In this document: piece by piece, positions 1 through 8,917 of the stretch
Layout of the letters: each line of letters opens with the position of its first letter
Position numbering within the stretch: the stretch's first letter is position 1
Assembly (NCBI GenBank): GCA_026196775.1
Contig: JAPHUD010000002.1
Span: forward strand, 62,001-126,000
DNA: 64,000 nucleotides
Direction of reading: 5' to 3'
DNA from: Flavobacteriales bacterium
Lineage (GTDB): Bacteria > Bacteroidota > Bacteroidia > Flavobacteriales_E > Vicingaceae
The notes under the pieces: generated by a model
Database searches by the model: none
Told to the model about the DNA's origin: nothing
What the model saw: only the letters and a program-made list of their open reading frames with translations
Made by a program: the position numbers and the translations under genes

Positions 1-1
1 A

Positions 2-283
2 GATAAAGCATTAGGCACAATTATTTTCAACCGAATTTTAGTAATGTTAATTAACGAAGCTATTGATGCCTTATTCTTAAACATTGCTTCTAAAGAAGAT
101 ATTGATTTAGCTATGACCAAAGGTGTAAACTACCCTAAGGGATTATTAAAATGGGCAGATGAAATTGGATTGAAAAATGTGCTCCAACAATTAGAAACAT
201 TATTTAACGAATACGGAGAAGATCGTTACCGACCAAGTGTATTGTTGAGAAGAATGGTAAGAGAAAACAAAAATTTCTTTTAA
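2..283 (+). CDS. 3-hydroxyacyl-CoA dehydrogenase, C-terminal part (5' end outside window)
   Basis: An open frame enters from the left edge and gives 93 codons before TAA. It includes the segment GTIIFNRILVMLINEAIDAL and a helical tail, which match the C-terminal 3HCDH domain of 3-hydroxybutyryl/3-hydroxyacyl-CoA dehydrogenases (PaaH/Hbd type). That domain completes the substrate pocket and dimer interface in the NAD-dependent oxidation of 3-hydroxyacyl-CoA to 3-ketoacyl-CoA. The Rossmann domain and catalytic His-Glu lie outside the window. The ATG at position 44 is an internal Met, not the start. The next gene starts 2 nt downstream, so the two are almost certainly in one operon, which fits phenylacetate or fatty acid beta-oxidation. 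Family assignment is good; exact substrate is unknown. Confidence 0.8.
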   Translation, partial: DKALGTIIFNRILVMLINEAIDALFLNIASKEDIDLAMTKGVNYPKGLLKWADEIGLKNVLQQLETLFNEYGEDRYRPSVLLRRMVRENKNFF

Positions 284-285
284 TT

Positions 286-699
286 ATGGGACAAACACAC
301 AAAATAGTAGATAAAATGATGGAAACCGATGCTTTTAGCCAATGGTTAGGCATCGAAGTCATTGAGTCAAAAGAAGGGTATTGCCAACTAAAAATGACGG
401 TAAGACCGGAGATGTGCAATGGGTTTGGCATTATACACGGTGGAGTAACTTTTTCATTAGCCGATAGTGCATTAGCTTTTGCTTCTAATGCTTATGGCAG
501 ATTAAGTGTAGCATTGGAATGTTCTATTTCTTATCCTAATCCAGTAAATGTTGGCGACACCTTATTTGCAGAAGCAACAGAGGTAAATTTATCTAACAAA
601 ATAGGCATTTACAACATTCCGGTAACTAACCAAAATGGGGCATTAGTAGGGGCTTTTAAAGGTACTGTTTACAGAACAGGAAAAGAGTGGGAAATTTAG
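286..699 (+). CDS. paaI: PaaI-like hotdog-fold acyl-CoA thioesterase
   Basis: This 137-residue protein is a single hotdog domain of normal PaaI length. The family motif (GFGIIHGGVTFSLAD, about residues 47-60) carries the HGG turn at 51-53, the oxyanion/CoA-binding region, and the following Asp that serves as catalytic acid in this family. PaaI enzymes hydrolyse dead-end (hydroxy)phenylacetyl-CoA and similar thioesters and so release CoA in the cytoplasm. It starts 2 nt after the stop of a 3-hydroxyacyl-CoA dehydrogenase, as expected for a phenylacetate or aromatic acyl-CoA degradation operon. No other paa genes are visible, so the substrate could equally be a general acyl-CoA. The symbol reflects the family rather than a proven substrate. 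Confidence 0.8.
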   Translation: MGQTHKIVDKMMETDAFSQWLGIEVIESKEGYCQLKMTVRPEMCNGFGIIHGGVTFSLADSALAFASNAYGRLSVALECSISYPNPVNVGDTLFAEATEVNLSNKIGIYNIPVTNQNGALVGAFKGTVYRTGKEWEI

Positions 700-775
700 T
701 TTAGTGTAGAAGTTTATGAGTTTAGAGGTAGAAACATTATCGTTTTATGAAACCTCAAACTTTAAACATTGAACC

Positions 776-2299
776 TCAAGATACCAAGACCTCTCCATCC
801 ATTTCTACTGGCAAAGCAATATCCATTAACTTTAAAATAGTGGGAGCGATATCCGCTAACTTTCCATCAGCAATAGCTTTGTAATGATTATCTATTAAAA
901 TGCAAGGCACTAAATTAGTGGAATGAGCTGTATTTGGAGAGCCATCAGCATTGATAGCAACATCAGCATTACCATGATCGGCAATAATGATAAATGAATA
1001 TCCTTTTTCTATTCCTGTGTTTACGATTCGTTCCACACAATTATCCACTTTCTCCACCGCTTTTACAATGGCTTCATAAACACCTGTATGTCCCACCATA
1101 TCGGGGTTAGCGAAATTTAAACAAATAAAATCGGTAGGATCATTATTAATTTCATTAAGAATAGCTTGAGTAACTTCTTCAGCACTCATTTCAGGTTGTA
1201 AATCGTAAGTAGCTACTTTTGGCGAGTCGATTAAAATTCTCTTTTCTCCATCAAAAGGCAATTCTCTCCCTCCTGAAAAAAAGAAAGTTACGTGAGGGTA
1301 TTTTTCTGTTTCGGCAATACGAATTTGAGTTTTATTATGAATAGATAGCACTTCTCCCAAGGTATTACTTAAATTATCTTTATCATAAATAACATGCACA
1401 TTTTTAAACGTTTTATCATAGTTCGTCATGGTAACGTAGTACAACGGAAGCGTGTTCATGTTCCATTCGTGCTTGTCTTCTTGCGTTAATGCAATGGTAA
1501 TTTCTCTACAACGGTCGGTTCTAAAGTTAAAACAAATTACCACATCATCCGGCTGAATAGTTCCTAAAGGATTTCCTGTTTCATCTACCACTATAGTAGG
1601 TTCAATAAATTCATCGGTAACATTATTAATGTAGCTTTCTTGTATGCTTTGCAATACATTTTGAGTAGATTTCCCCTCTCCTTTTACCAGCAAATTATAT
1701 GCTTTTTGGACGCGTTCCCAACGGTTATCTCTATCCATAGCATAATACCTGCCTATTACTGACGCTAATTTTACGTTGGTAGATTGAATTTTTTCTTGAA
1801 GTTGCTCTATAAAACCCAATCCACTTTTGGGGTCACAATCTCTACCATCAGTAAACGCATGCACAAAGGCTTTTTTTACTTGTTGCTGATGTGCTATCTC
1901 ACACAATCGGTACAAATGTTTTTGATGCGAATGAATTCCTCCATCGGAAACCAAGCCCATAAAATGAACACTTACATTATTTTTCTTTGCGTATTCAAAA
2001 GCAGCTAATAAAGTAGGATTTTTATCGATGGTTTTATCTTCAACAGCTTTATTAATTTTAGCAAAATCTTGATACACTACTCTTCCTGCTCCTATGTTAA
2101 GATGTCCCACTTCTGAGTTTCCCATTTGTCCTTCAGGCAAACCCACAAAACCACCAAAAGTTTTTAGTTTAGCATGGGGATATTTTGCTAAACAGGCATC
2201 AAAAAATGGGGTGTTGGCGTTAAAAATGGCGTCTGATTTGGTTTTGTCTCCCAAACCCCAACCGTCTAATATTAATAAAGCTACTTTTTTTGTGTTCAT
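776..2299 (-). CDS. gpmI: 2,3-bisphosphoglycerate-independent phosphoglycerate mutase
   Basis: The 507-residue protein matches the usual GpmI length of about 510. It interconverts 3- and 2-phosphoglycerate in glycolysis and gluconeogenesis using two Mn(II) ions and a phosphoserine intermediate. Visible signatures are the N-terminal metal motif LLILDGWG (Asp11), the catalytic Ser62 in MGNSEVGHLNIGAGR, the DGRD motif near residue 150, and the second metal site IIADHGNAD in the C-terminal half. The gene is monocistronic and convergent with the thioesterase gene. A -7 element TAACTTTG on the minus strand (2332-2325) lies about 25 nt before the ATG, with no clear -33 box. Function is secure. Confidence 0.96.
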   Translation of the reverse strand: MNTKKVALLILDGWGLGDKTKSDAIFNANTPFFDACLAKYPHAKLKTFGGFVGLPEGQMGNSEVGHLNIGAGRVVYQDFAKINKAVEDKTIDKNPTLLAAFEYAKKNNVSVHFMGLVSDGGIHSHQKHLYRLCEIAHQQQVKKAFVHAFTDGRDCDPKSGLGFIEQLQEKIQSTNVKLASVIGRYYAMDRDNRWERVQKAYNLLVKGEGKSTQNVLQSIQESYINNVTDEFIEPTIVVDETGNPLGTIQPDDVVICFNFRTDRCREITIALTQEDKHEWNMNTLPLYYVTMTNYDKTFKNVHVIYDKDNLSNTLGEVLSIHNKTQIRIAETEKYPHVTFFFSGGRELPFDGEKRILIDSPKVATYDLQPEMSAEEVTQAILNEINNDPTDFICLNFANPDMVGHTGVYEAIVKAVEKVDNCVERIVNTGIEKGYSFIIIADHGNADVAINADGSPNTAHSTNLVPCILIDNHYKAIADGKLADIAPTILKLMDIALPVEMDGEVLVS

Positions 2300-2324
2300 T
2301 TGGATGTGAAAATAGTAAGTTCGA

Positions 2325-2332
2325 CAAAGTTA
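2325..2332 (-). promoter_or_regulatory. Putative -7 promoter element for gpmI
   Basis: The minus strand reads TAACTTTG, an exact match to the Bacteroidota -7 consensus TAnnTTTG, placed 25 nt upstream of the gpmI ATG. No TTTG-like -33 element is seen 17-23 nt further upstream, so this is only a half-supported promoter. Confidence 0.4.
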
Positions 2333-2365
2333 AGTTCATTTTTTTAGACCTTTACTTTTTTAAGC

Positions 2366-2439
2366 AATTAACCACATCGTAATATAGAAATTCCTTAACT
2401 CAATAAACTATAAAAACTATGTGTCTATGTGGTTTAATT
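2366..2439. repeat. Interrupted inverted repeat in the gpmI / CoA-binding gene spacer
   Basis: The left arm AATTAACCACAT (2366-2377) and right arm ATGTGGTTTAATT (2427-2439) are reverse complements apart from one extra T, separated by about 49 nt of AT-rich DNA. No open frame occupies the segment. It lies in the spacer between two divergent genes and could be an operator, a long-loop terminator-like structure or a relic of an intergenic repeat. I found no second copy of the arms in this window. Confidence 0.45.
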
Positions 2440-2455
2440 TTTAAGCTTTTTTACA

Positions 2456-2485
2456 TTTTTGACAGTAGGATAATGCGTAATTTTA
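2456..2485 (+). promoter_or_regulatory. Putative promoter of the CoA-binding protein gene
   Basis: A TTTTTG (-33-like, ending at 2461) and TAATTTTA (2478-2485, a near match to TAnnTTTG) are separated by 16 nt, slightly short for a Bacteroidota promoter. The ATG follows 25 nt later. The same -7 variant, preceded by GCG, occurs in front of the YwqK-type lipoprotein gene at 31.47 kb. Confidence 0.4.
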
Positions 2486-2509
2486 TGGTGTAATTATTAA
2501 ACTAATAAA

Positions 2510-2872
2510 ATGAAAAAGACATTGATATTAGGAGCAACTCCAAACCCTGAACGATACGCATACAAAGCCACTGCTAAATTGGCTCAACACGGACATGAGG
2601 TAGTACCGGTTGGAATTAAAAAAGGTGAAATTGAAGGACATGAAATTTTAACTAATTCTCCTACCCCAACTGATATTGATACTGTTACCTTATATGTTGG
2701 TCCGGCACGACAAAAAGAATATTACGATTATGTAGTGAATCAAATTCACCCGAAACGTATTATTTTTAATCCGGGTACGGAAAATCCTGAGCTTAAAAAA
2801 TTAGCCGAAGAAAAAGGCATCGCTACCGAAGAAGCTTGTACCTTAGTATTGTTATCTATCGATAAATATTAG
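2510..2872 (+). CDS. CoA-binding domain protein (YccU-like)
   Basis: This 120-residue protein consists of one Rossmann-like CoA_binding_2 domain. Visible features are the N-terminal beta-strand and nucleotide loop (TLILGATPNPERYAYKA), the conserved NPGTEN stretch near residues 87-92 and EACTLVLL near the C-terminus. Family members bind CoA or acyl-CoA, like the N-terminal domain of succinyl-CoA synthetase alpha, but no catalytic role is established for the small stand-alone forms. It is transcribed alone, divergent from gpmI and convergent with abiH. A regulatory or carrier function in acyl-CoA metabolism is only a guess. Confidence 0.8.
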   Translation: MKKTLILGATPNPERYAYKATAKLAQHGHEVVPVGIKKGEIEGHEILTNSPTPTDIDTVTLYVGPARQKEYYDYVVNQIHPKRIIFNPGTENPELKKLAEEKGIATEEACTLVLLSIDKY

Positions 2873-2889
2873 AAAAACATTTTTTAAAA

Positions 2890-2993
2890 CCTCTCTATCT
2901 TTTCCCTGACGAAACGCAGTGAAGGTTAGGTGTCCATATAGATATTAGTTATCGACTAGACTCCTTATCTCCGCTATGCTTCGTAAGGAGAGG
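2890..2993. repeat. Palindromic, GC-richer intergenic element between CoA-binding gene and abiH
   Basis: The segment is bounded by the inverted hexamer CCTCTC (2890-2895) and GAGAGG (2988-2993). Inside it lies a 7-bp stem, CTCCTTA (2961-2967) with TAAGGAG (2984-2990), and an imperfect CCTGAC / GTTAGG pair around 2905-2929. It is clearly GC-richer than the abiH gene beside it. It may form the convergent terminator, but there is no T tract, and it resembles a small palindromic intergenic repeat. It marks the outer edge of the abiH insertion. Confidence 0.45.
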
Positions 2994-2994
2994 A

Positions 2995-4128
2995 CTAAAT
3001 TATATCTTCATCACTATAATCTACTATTTTACTTCTCATTTTTATTTTGTCAGTAAAATGCCTAGATAAAGCAATTCTTTTGGAGAACTGACTTTCTTTA
3101 CTTCCTCTATGAAACAACTTTATGGCTTTACAATTCTTGTGTTCAAAAATGGTTTTTAACAATACTCTATCTGATAAACCAAGCGAATGACCAAATACAA
3201 AAACATCATACTCTTGTTCATACAACGCATTTATTAAATCAATATAGTGCGATTCATTTGGGTAGTAAAACGATTTTATATTTTTCAAATATTCGTTATT
3301 ATCCTCATCTTCTAAATCTTGATAATGCTTATTCGAGTCATCTCCATAACCGAAAATTATATTTTCTGGATTGTTTAAACTACCATGTATAGGGAAATAC
3401 TTCACATTAATATCAGGATTTCGTTGTTTAATTTGTTTAATTGAATGTCTTAAAAGTCTAGTGTAATTGAAATTTATAAAAAACAGATTGTCAAGCTTAG
3501 TGGTTTCTATATCATTTTCTTTTCCAAAATATTTCTTCAAATATTCTGTTTCAGGGTTTTTAACTGATTTGAACAACCCTCCTCTATAATCAAAGTAATT
3601 AGTTATAGGTTTATCTATAATTTTTAAATACTCAATAATTTTTGTTCTAAGAAGTTTAAAATCGTTATTTAATTTTTCAATCTTGAATGATTTTCCAACC
3701 CCTTCATCATTACGTTTTTTAAAAGCTTCTAATAATTCATCAAAATAAGTTTTTTCTATATCTGTCCATTTACTTTCTCCAATTAAAGAACTTAAAAGCT
3801 TAGATTGTAATTCAATTTCGATATATACCTTATTTGGGTCTATATTATCATTACGAATATTTCTTTTATGCCTCCAAGTCCATTTTATATATTGACTTTC
3901 AATCATATTTTCTATGGTAATCTTTGACACGTAACCCATTGTGTTTTCACCACTTATAGTGTAACCATTTATAGCCCTAACTTTTATTAACTCATCAAAT
4001 GAGAAATCATCATTTTCTAAAGATTTTTTAATATGCTTAATCAAATAATCTTTTAAAAAATGTTCATACTTTGTTTCTAGTTCATGAGCTAAGTCAAACC
4101 CATTACCAACTATCACCAACCTATTCAC
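2995..4128 (-). CDS. abiH: AbiH-family abortive infection (phage defence) protein
   Basis: The 377-residue protein starts [17 protein letters not shown] (GNGFDLAH at 8-15), the hallmark N-terminus of the AbiH family. It also has NFNYT at 219-223, IHGS at 247-250 and GHSLGLSD at 313-320, in the order expected for the family. AbiH was described in lactococci as an abortive-infection protein that blocks phage propagation; its biochemical activity is not settled, and the NFNYT/HGS pattern suggests a SIR2-like nucleotide-binding fold (inference). The start codon is GTG and overlaps the acs stop codon as GTGA, preceded by AGGA, so translation is probably coupled to acs. Sampled sequence lines of this gene are about 17-33% GC against 35-48% in acs, which suggests horizontal acquisition. 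The GTG start is the only one consistent with the conserved N-terminus. Confidence 0.82.
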   Translation of the reverse strand: MNRLVIVGNGFDLAHELETKYEHFLKDYLIKHIKKSLENDDFSFDELIKVRAINGYTISGENTMGYVSKITIENMIESQYIKWTWRHKRNIRNDNIDPNKVYIEIELQSKLLSSLIGESKWTDIEKTYFDELLEAFKKRNDEGVGKSFKIEKLNNDFKLLRTKIIEYLKIIDKPITNYFDYRGGLFKSVKNPETEYLKKYFGKENDIETTKLDNLFFINFNYTRLLRHSIKQIKQRNPDINVKYFPIHGSLNNPENIIFGYGDDSNKHYQDLEDEDNNEYLKNIKSFYYPNESHYIDLINALYEQEYDVFVFGHSLGLSDRVLLKTIFEHKNCKAIKLFHRGSKESQFSKRIALSRHFTDKIKMRSKIVDYSDEDII

Positions 4129-6017
4129 AATTTTCCTTTTTTAATGCTTTCTACTACTTCCGGGTCGAGCAGTGTACTGGTGTCGCCTAAATTGGAGGTG
4201 TCACCTTCGGCAATTTTTCGTAAAATCCTACGCATAATTTTCCCGGAGCGGGTTTTGGGCAAGTCTTTTACTATCTGTATTTTATCAGGCTTGGCAATGG
4301 GTCCAATTTCTTTGGTTACCAACTCCAACAGTTCTTTGCGGAGTTCGTTTTCATCCACTTCTTTGGCACAAATCACATAAGCATAAATTCCCTGTCCTTT
4401 AATATCGTGCGGATAACCTACTACTGCTGTTTCCACCACACATTCGTGCGTATCTAAGGCATCTTCCACTTCAGCCGTTCCCATACGGTGCCCGGAAACA
4501 TTAATCACATCATCTACTCTACCCGTAATTCTGTACATGCCATCTGCATCTCTGCGGCAGCCATCGCCTGTAAAATACTTGTTTTCGTAAGTAGAAAAAT
4601 AGGTTTGTTTACATCTTTCATGGTCGTTGTAAATGGTTCTCAACATAGAAGGCCAAGGAAATTTAATACACAAATTGCCTTCTACTTCCGTTTCAGTCAG
4701 TTCATTACCATCAGCATCTACAATGCAAGGCTGAATTCCCGGTAAGGGATAAGTAGCGTAAGATGGTTTTAATGGCGTCAAATTCCCCAAAGGAGAAATC
4801 ATAATTCCACCTGTTTCGGTTTGCCACCATGTATCTACAATAGGACATTTGCCTTTACCAACATGTTCGTGGTACCATTCCCACGCCTCATCGTTAATGG
4901 GTTCTCCTACACTTCCCAACACTTTTAATGACGATAAATCGTGTTGGGTTACAAAAGACAAATCGCACGCTTGTAATGCCCTAATTGCTGTTGGTGCGGT
5001 ATAAAAAATGTTTACTTTGTGTTTAGCAACAATCTCCCAAAATCGGCCTGCATCGGGCCAAGTAGGAACACCTTCAAACATTACCGTTGTTGCTCCTGCC
5101 AATAAAGGACCATACACAATGTAGGAATGTCCGGTTATCCAACCAATATCGGCTGTACACCAATAAATATCGTCTTTTTCATATTGAAAAACATTTTGAA
5201 ACGAATATTGAGCAAAAACCATGTAACCGCCTGTAGTATGTAAAATTCCTTTGGGTTTTCCGGTAGAGCCAGAAGTGTAAAGAATAAACAAAGGATCTTC
5301 AGCATCCATCACCTCAGCAGGGCAATCGGAAGTTACTTTTGCTATTTCATCGTGCCACCATTTGTCTATGTTGTCATTAAAAGCAACTTCAGCTCCTGTT
5401 CTTTTCAATACAATGTTGCTGGTCACCGAAGTACATTGCTGCAACGCTTCATCTACCACCGCTTTTATAGGAATGACTTTAGACCCTCGATAAGATTCAT
5501 CCGAACAAACTACAATATTACACTGAGCATCATTTATTCTGTCGGCAAGTGCTTTGGCAGAAAAACCCGCAAATACTACCGAATGAATAGCTCCAATTCT
5601 GGCACAAGCCAAGGTAGCAATAGCCAACTCAGGAACCATGGGCATGTACAAACAAATTCTGTCGCCCTTTTTAGCACCATTGTTTTTTAATACATTGGCA
5701 AATGCACTTACTTTTTCGTGCAATTCTTGATAGGTGATTTTAATGGTTTTTTCATCAGGATGGTTAGGTTCCCAAAGAATAGCTGTTTTATTGGGCTGAG
5801 CAACTAAATGTCTGTCCAAACAGTTTTCGGTAATGTTTAATTTGCCATTTACAAACCACTTAACAGATGGCGTTTTAAATTCCCATTCTAACGTTTTATC
5901 CCATTTTTTTCTCCACTGAAAAGTAGCAGCAATTTCATCCCAGAAAGCTTCGGGGTTTGCTACACTTTTTTGATATTGTTGTTGATATTCTTCGAAGGAG
6001 TTTATTTTTAGTGACAT
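4125..6017 (-). CDS. acs: Acetate--CoA ligase (acetyl-CoA synthetase)
   Basis: The 630-residue AMP-forming enzyme converts acetate, ATP and CoA into acetyl-CoA, AMP and PPi in the cytoplasm, supplying the TCA genes found elsewhere in the window. Signatures are the P-loop [11 protein letters not shown] at 247-257, the WWQTETGG adenylate-binding motif, the [12 protein letters not shown] hinge region, and the C-terminal [11 protein letters not shown] motif. The Lys in that last motif is the residue acetylated to switch off Acs in other bacteria. Length and motif order are normal. Its last codons overlap the start of abiH (GTGA), so acs lies upstream of a defence gene in one message. The upstream spacer (6018-6133) has no fully convincing promoter, only a TAATTTTTG-like box near 6077-6069. 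Confidence 0.97.
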   Translation of the reverse strand: MSLKINSFEEYQQQYQKSVANPEAFWDEIAATFQWRKKWDKTLEWEFKTPSVKWFVNGKLNITENCLDRHLVAQPNKTAILWEPNHPDEKTIKITYQELHEKVSAFANVLKNNGAKKGDRICLYMPMVPELAIATLACARIGAIHSVVFAGFSAKALADRINDAQCNIVVCSDESYRGSKVIPIKAVVDEALQQCTSVTSNIVLKRTGAEVAFNDNIDKWWHDEIAKVTSDCPAEVMDAEDPLFILYTSGSTGKPKGILHTTGGYMVFAQYSFQNVFQYEKDDIYWCTADIGWITGHSYIVYGPLLAGATTVMFEGVPTWPDAGRFWEIVAKHKVNIFYTAPTAIRALQACDLSFVTQHDLSSLKVLGSVGEPINDEAWEWYHEHVGKGKCPIVDTWWQTETGGIMISPLGNLTPLKPSYATYPLPGIQPCIVDADGNELTETEVEGNLCIKFPWPSMLRTIYNDHERCKQTYFSTYENKYFTGDGCRRDADGMYRITGRVDDVINVSGHRMGTAEVEDALDTHECVVETAVVGYPHDIKGQGIYAYVICAKEVDENELRKELLELVTKEIGPIAKPDKIQIVKDLPKTRSGKIMRRILRKIAEGDTSNLGDTSTLLDPEVVESIKKGKL

Positions 6018-6133
6018 GACATAAAGTTTTAATTATACAATTACTACATATAAAGAGACGTAAAGGTACAAAAATTAGCTTTTTTTAGCCCTTCATGTAC
6101 AGCAAACTTAATGTTATTAATAAAGCAAGGGGG

Positions 6134-7096
6134 TTAAATGATGCTGCTCAAATAAAAATAAATAGGCATTCCAATGGTAATGTTTATAGGGAAGGTAACA
6201 GCTAATGCCATAGGCAAAAAGAGACCTGGATTAGCTTTTGGCACAGTGATTTTCATTGCTGCAGGAACTGCAATGTAAGATGCACTTGCTGCTAAAATTG
6301 CGAAAATAAAACGATTCGAAATGTCATGGGTAACATAAGAACTTAATATTGCAAACACACAACCATTAATAATGGGTATTATAGTAGCAAAAACAAAAGG
6401 ATATACTCCAAAAGAGAACATGGATCTTAGTTTTTTACCACTGGTAATTCCCATATCTAATAAAAAAACCGCAAGGAATCCTTTAAAAATATCATCTGTA
6501 AAAGGCTTTATCCCCTCAGCTTGCTCTGCACTAGCTAAAAACCCTATTACCAAACTACCTAAAATTAGCAAAACACTACCATTGGTAAGCGAATGGTAAA
6601 TAGCTTTTCTTTTTTTTATTTGAGATGATTTTTCTTTATTAAAAATAGAAATCAATACTAACCCTGCAATGATAGCAGGAGACTCCATTAAAGCCATAAT
6701 AGCCACCATGTGTCCGTGTAAAACCAATTCTTGACTCTCTAAATAAGAAACTGCGGTAACAAAAGTAACCGCACTTACTGAACCATAAGCAGCAGCAATA
6801 GCTCCAGCATTAAAAACACCAAATTTCTTTTTAAGGATAAAAAAAGTATAAATTGGGATAAATAGTGCTATTAAAATCCCAAAAAACATCGATAAAACTA
6901 TTTCTTTATCAAAAGCTTCATGAGACAACTCTTGCCCTCCTTTAAATCCAATTGAAAAAAGTAAATAAATGGAAATAAATTTAGACGAATTGGGTGGAAT
7001 CTCTAAATCACTTTTTAAATAAACGGCAATAATACCAAGTATGAAAAACAATAAAGCGGGATTGCTCAAATTATTGATAAGTAAATCTAAATTCAT
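6134..7096 (-). CDS. SbtA-like sodium-dependent bicarbonate transporter
   Basis: This 320-residue protein is almost entirely hydrophobic, with about ten membrane segments in two inverted halves, as in the SbtA family (Sbt_1). The N-terminal region NLSNPALLFFILGI and the half-repeat start FSIGFKGGQELS are recognisable family features. SbtA imports HCO3- with Na+ in cyanobacteria; homologues are common in heterotrophic Bacteroidota, where they may feed anaplerotic carboxylation (inference). Cyanobacterial SbtA is paired with the PII-like SbtB, but no SbtB-like gene is present here. The start lies 8 nt after the tsaC stop, so this is the last gene of a leftward operon. Confidence 0.8.
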   Translation of the reverse strand: MNLDLLINNLSNPALLFFILGIIAVYLKSDLEIPPNSSKFISIYLLFSIGFKGGQELSHEAFDKEIVLSMFFGILIALFIPIYTFFILKKKFGVFNAGAIAAAYGSVSAVTFVTAVSYLESQELVLHGHMVAIMALMESPAIIAGLVLISIFNKEKSSQIKKRKAIYHSLTNGSVLLILGSLVIGFLASAEQAEGIKPFTDDIFKGFLAVFLLDMGITSGKKLRSMFSFGVYPFVFATIIPIINGCVFAILSSYVTHDISNRFIFAILAASASYIAVPAAMKITVPKANPGLFLPMALAVTFPINITIGMPIYFYLSSII

Positions 7097-7104
7097 AGTT
7101 AAAA

Positions 7105-8067
7105 TTATTTTTGTGAGGCTCTAAATAAGCGATCGTTTATAGTAACTCCTATTCCTGATAAAGGAACTTTTTCTGCGATAATTATATCTGTATTGATATT
7201 ATCTAATTGATGTAAGAAACTATAAAGGTTCTTAGCCGCTTCTTTCAGGTTTAATGTTTTTGTTAGTCTTAAACATTTTATAATTTTTTGGTGAGATATT
7301 AATTTATTAAAAGTTAAAACACCTATTTTTTCTGCTTTTAAAGAGGCAATAAGAGCCGGTGAAACATCATCAACTAAAATTAAATTTGTATTAGGAGAAT
7401 AATGTTTGTTATGCATTCCTGGAGCAATAATTTCATCTTTAATATTATTGTGAACGGTTATTTCGCCAATCTCACTTTTTATTTCTTCAATAGAAATACT
7501 CCCCAACCGAAGTATTGTTGGAAAAGAATCGTGAAAAGATATGATAGTTGACTCTATGCCTCGCTTACAAGCTCCTCCATCTAAAATAAGTTCAATCTTT
7601 TCATTAAAATAGTTATAACAATGATTTGCTGAGGTTGGACTTATTCTCATAAACGGGTTGGCACTTGGTGCAGCTAAAGGAAATGCAATTTTTTGTAATA
7701 ATTCTTGTGTTTTTTGATGATGTGGAATTCTAATCGCCACATATTGTTTATGAGCTGTTATCCAGTTGGGTACTTTGGGACTCTTTTGCAAGATAAGTGT
7801 TAGAGGCCCAGGCCAAAATCTTTGTGCTAAAAGTTTGGCTTTTTCAGGAAAACTTTCTACTAATTCTTCTGCTTTATTTATAGAGCCAACATGAACAATA
7901 AGCGGGTTGGAATGAGGCCTATTTTTTAAAGAATATATTTTCTTAATCGCATCTTCACTATATATGTTGGCAGCTAATCCATATACTGTTTCAGTTGGAA
8001 TTGCAATTACTTCATTGGCTTGAAGAATTTTTGCTGCTAAATCGATATCTTTTGAAATTACTGTCAT
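7105..8067 (-). CDS. tsaC: L-threonylcarbamoyladenylate synthase (Sua5/TsaC, long form)
   Basis: The enzyme makes threonylcarbamoyl-AMP from threonine, bicarbonate and ATP, the first step of tRNA t6A37 synthesis. The YrdC core shows PTETVYGL at 24-31, the binding segment SAPSANPFMRISPTSANH in the middle, and a C-terminal Sua5 domain joined by a linker containing APGMHNKHYSP. At 320 residues it is the long two-domain form. I place the start at the ATG at 8067 rather than an upstream in-frame GTG (8091), because this gives a 4-nt gap to the preceding gene and MTVISKDIDLAAKIL matches the expected N-terminus. Bicarbonate is a substrate, so co-transcription with an SbtA-like transporter is suggestive. 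Confidence 0.92.
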   Translation of the reverse strand: MTVISKDIDLAAKILQANEVIAIPTETVYGLAANIYSEDAIKKIYSLKNRPHSNPLIVHVGSINKAEELVESFPEKAKLLAQRFWPGPLTLILQKSPKVPNWITAHKQYVAIRIPHHQKTQELLQKIAFPLAAPSANPFMRISPTSANHCYNYFNEKIELILDGGACKRGIESTIISFHDSFPTILRLGSISIEEIKSEIGEITVHNNIKDEIIAPGMHNKHYSPNTNLILVDDVSPALIASLKAEKIGVLTFNKLISHQKIIKCLRLTKTLNLKEAAKNLYSFLHQLDNINTDIIIAEKVPLSGIGVTINDRLFRASQK

Positions 8068-8071
8068 TTTT

Positions 8072-8917
8072 TTATGGATTACACCAGTCACAATACATAG
8101 CTATCTCTACTTGTTTGTCTTTTGGGTACATCTTTATTGTTGAATGAGTACATTTTTTACATTGATAAACTAACAATAGGATTGATTTTGTTGGCATACC
8201 ACACTCTTCACAAGGCAGTCCTTTTTTTACTTCGGCTACATCAAAACCCGGGTAGTTGCATTGAGGACAAGTATGCTTTATTTTTTCTATTAAATTTTGT
8301 GTAGCCTTAGCAATAGATTTAAGTCTTGTGGGATTCATCATTGCCCTCATGTCTGTTTCAACTACCACCTTTTCATTTGCTCTAAGAAGCTTTTCAAAAC
8401 ATTGAATTAAATTGTTTTTATCTCGTATTCCTTTATAACAAACAGAAAAGTTTTCATTTTTATCTTTTAATATTAATCCATGAGAGGGAAATCCATGATG
8501 GTAAGCAAACCTAAGTAGTTCATCAACAGATTTTACTTCCATTGCACCAAAATTAGTTTGAGTAGTAAGATGTTTACCAATAAAGTAATCTTGATTTTTT
8601 TCATCAAAAAGCATTACCAATTCTTCGTTTGCTGTTAAAAAGAACAGTTCAGGATGAGGGCCAAAACTACCTTCACTGGCTACAACTAAATCACAATTAG
8701 AATTTTTAATGGCTAAAAAACATTTTTCCTTTAAAGCATCTACAGGAGTTAATATTCTTTTTATTTCACCTGAAAAAGTACCAAAAACATCTGTGTTTAT
8801 CTTAACTACATAGCTATCTAAAAGTAATTGTTGCTTTAGTAACGAAGCAATGACAACTTCTTTTTTATGCATTGTTGCAATTGCTACCTTTCTATCATTA
8901 AAAAAATTACTCAACAT
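8072..8917 (-). CDS. DUF6671 family protein with C-terminal zinc ribbons
   Basis: The 281-residue protein appears to match the DUF6671 family; no function is established. The N-terminal part (about residues 14-200) is an alpha/beta domain beginning VAIATMHKKEVVIASLL and containing a GEIKRILTP stretch. The C-terminal part has four CxxC knuckles at 217/220, 236/239, 253/256 and 276/279, enough for two zinc ribbons. Zinc ribbons in cytoplasmic proteins often bind nucleic acid or protein, so placement directly upstream of the tRNA t6A gene tsaC makes a tRNA or translation role worth testing (inference only). It overlaps the preceding small gene by 11 nt and ends 4 nt before tsaC. Confidence 0.72.
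   Translation of the reverse strand: MLSNFFNDRKVAIATMHKKEVVIASLLKQQLLLDSYVVKINTDVFGTFSGEIKRILTPVDALKEKCFLAIKNSNCDLVVASEGSFGPHPELFFLTANEELVMLFDEKNQDYFIGKHLTTQTNFGAMEVKSVDELLRFAYHHGFPSHGLILKDKNENFSVCYKGIRDKNNLIQCFEKLLRANEKVVVETDMRAMMNPTRLKSIAKATQNLIEKIKHTCPQCNYPGFDVAEVKKGLPCEECGMPTKSILLLVYQCKKCTHSTIKMYPKDKQVEIAMYCDWCNP

Noticed and set aside
6134-7096. Part of a carbon-concentrating mechanism (SbtA)
   Set aside because: No carboxysome, RuBisCO or SbtB genes are present and the organism appears heterotrophic, so only general bicarbonate uptake is proposed.
8068-8091. GTG start for tsaC at 8091
   Set aside because: It would overlap the preceding gene by 20 nt; the ATG at 8067 leaves a 4-nt gap and a normal N-terminus.
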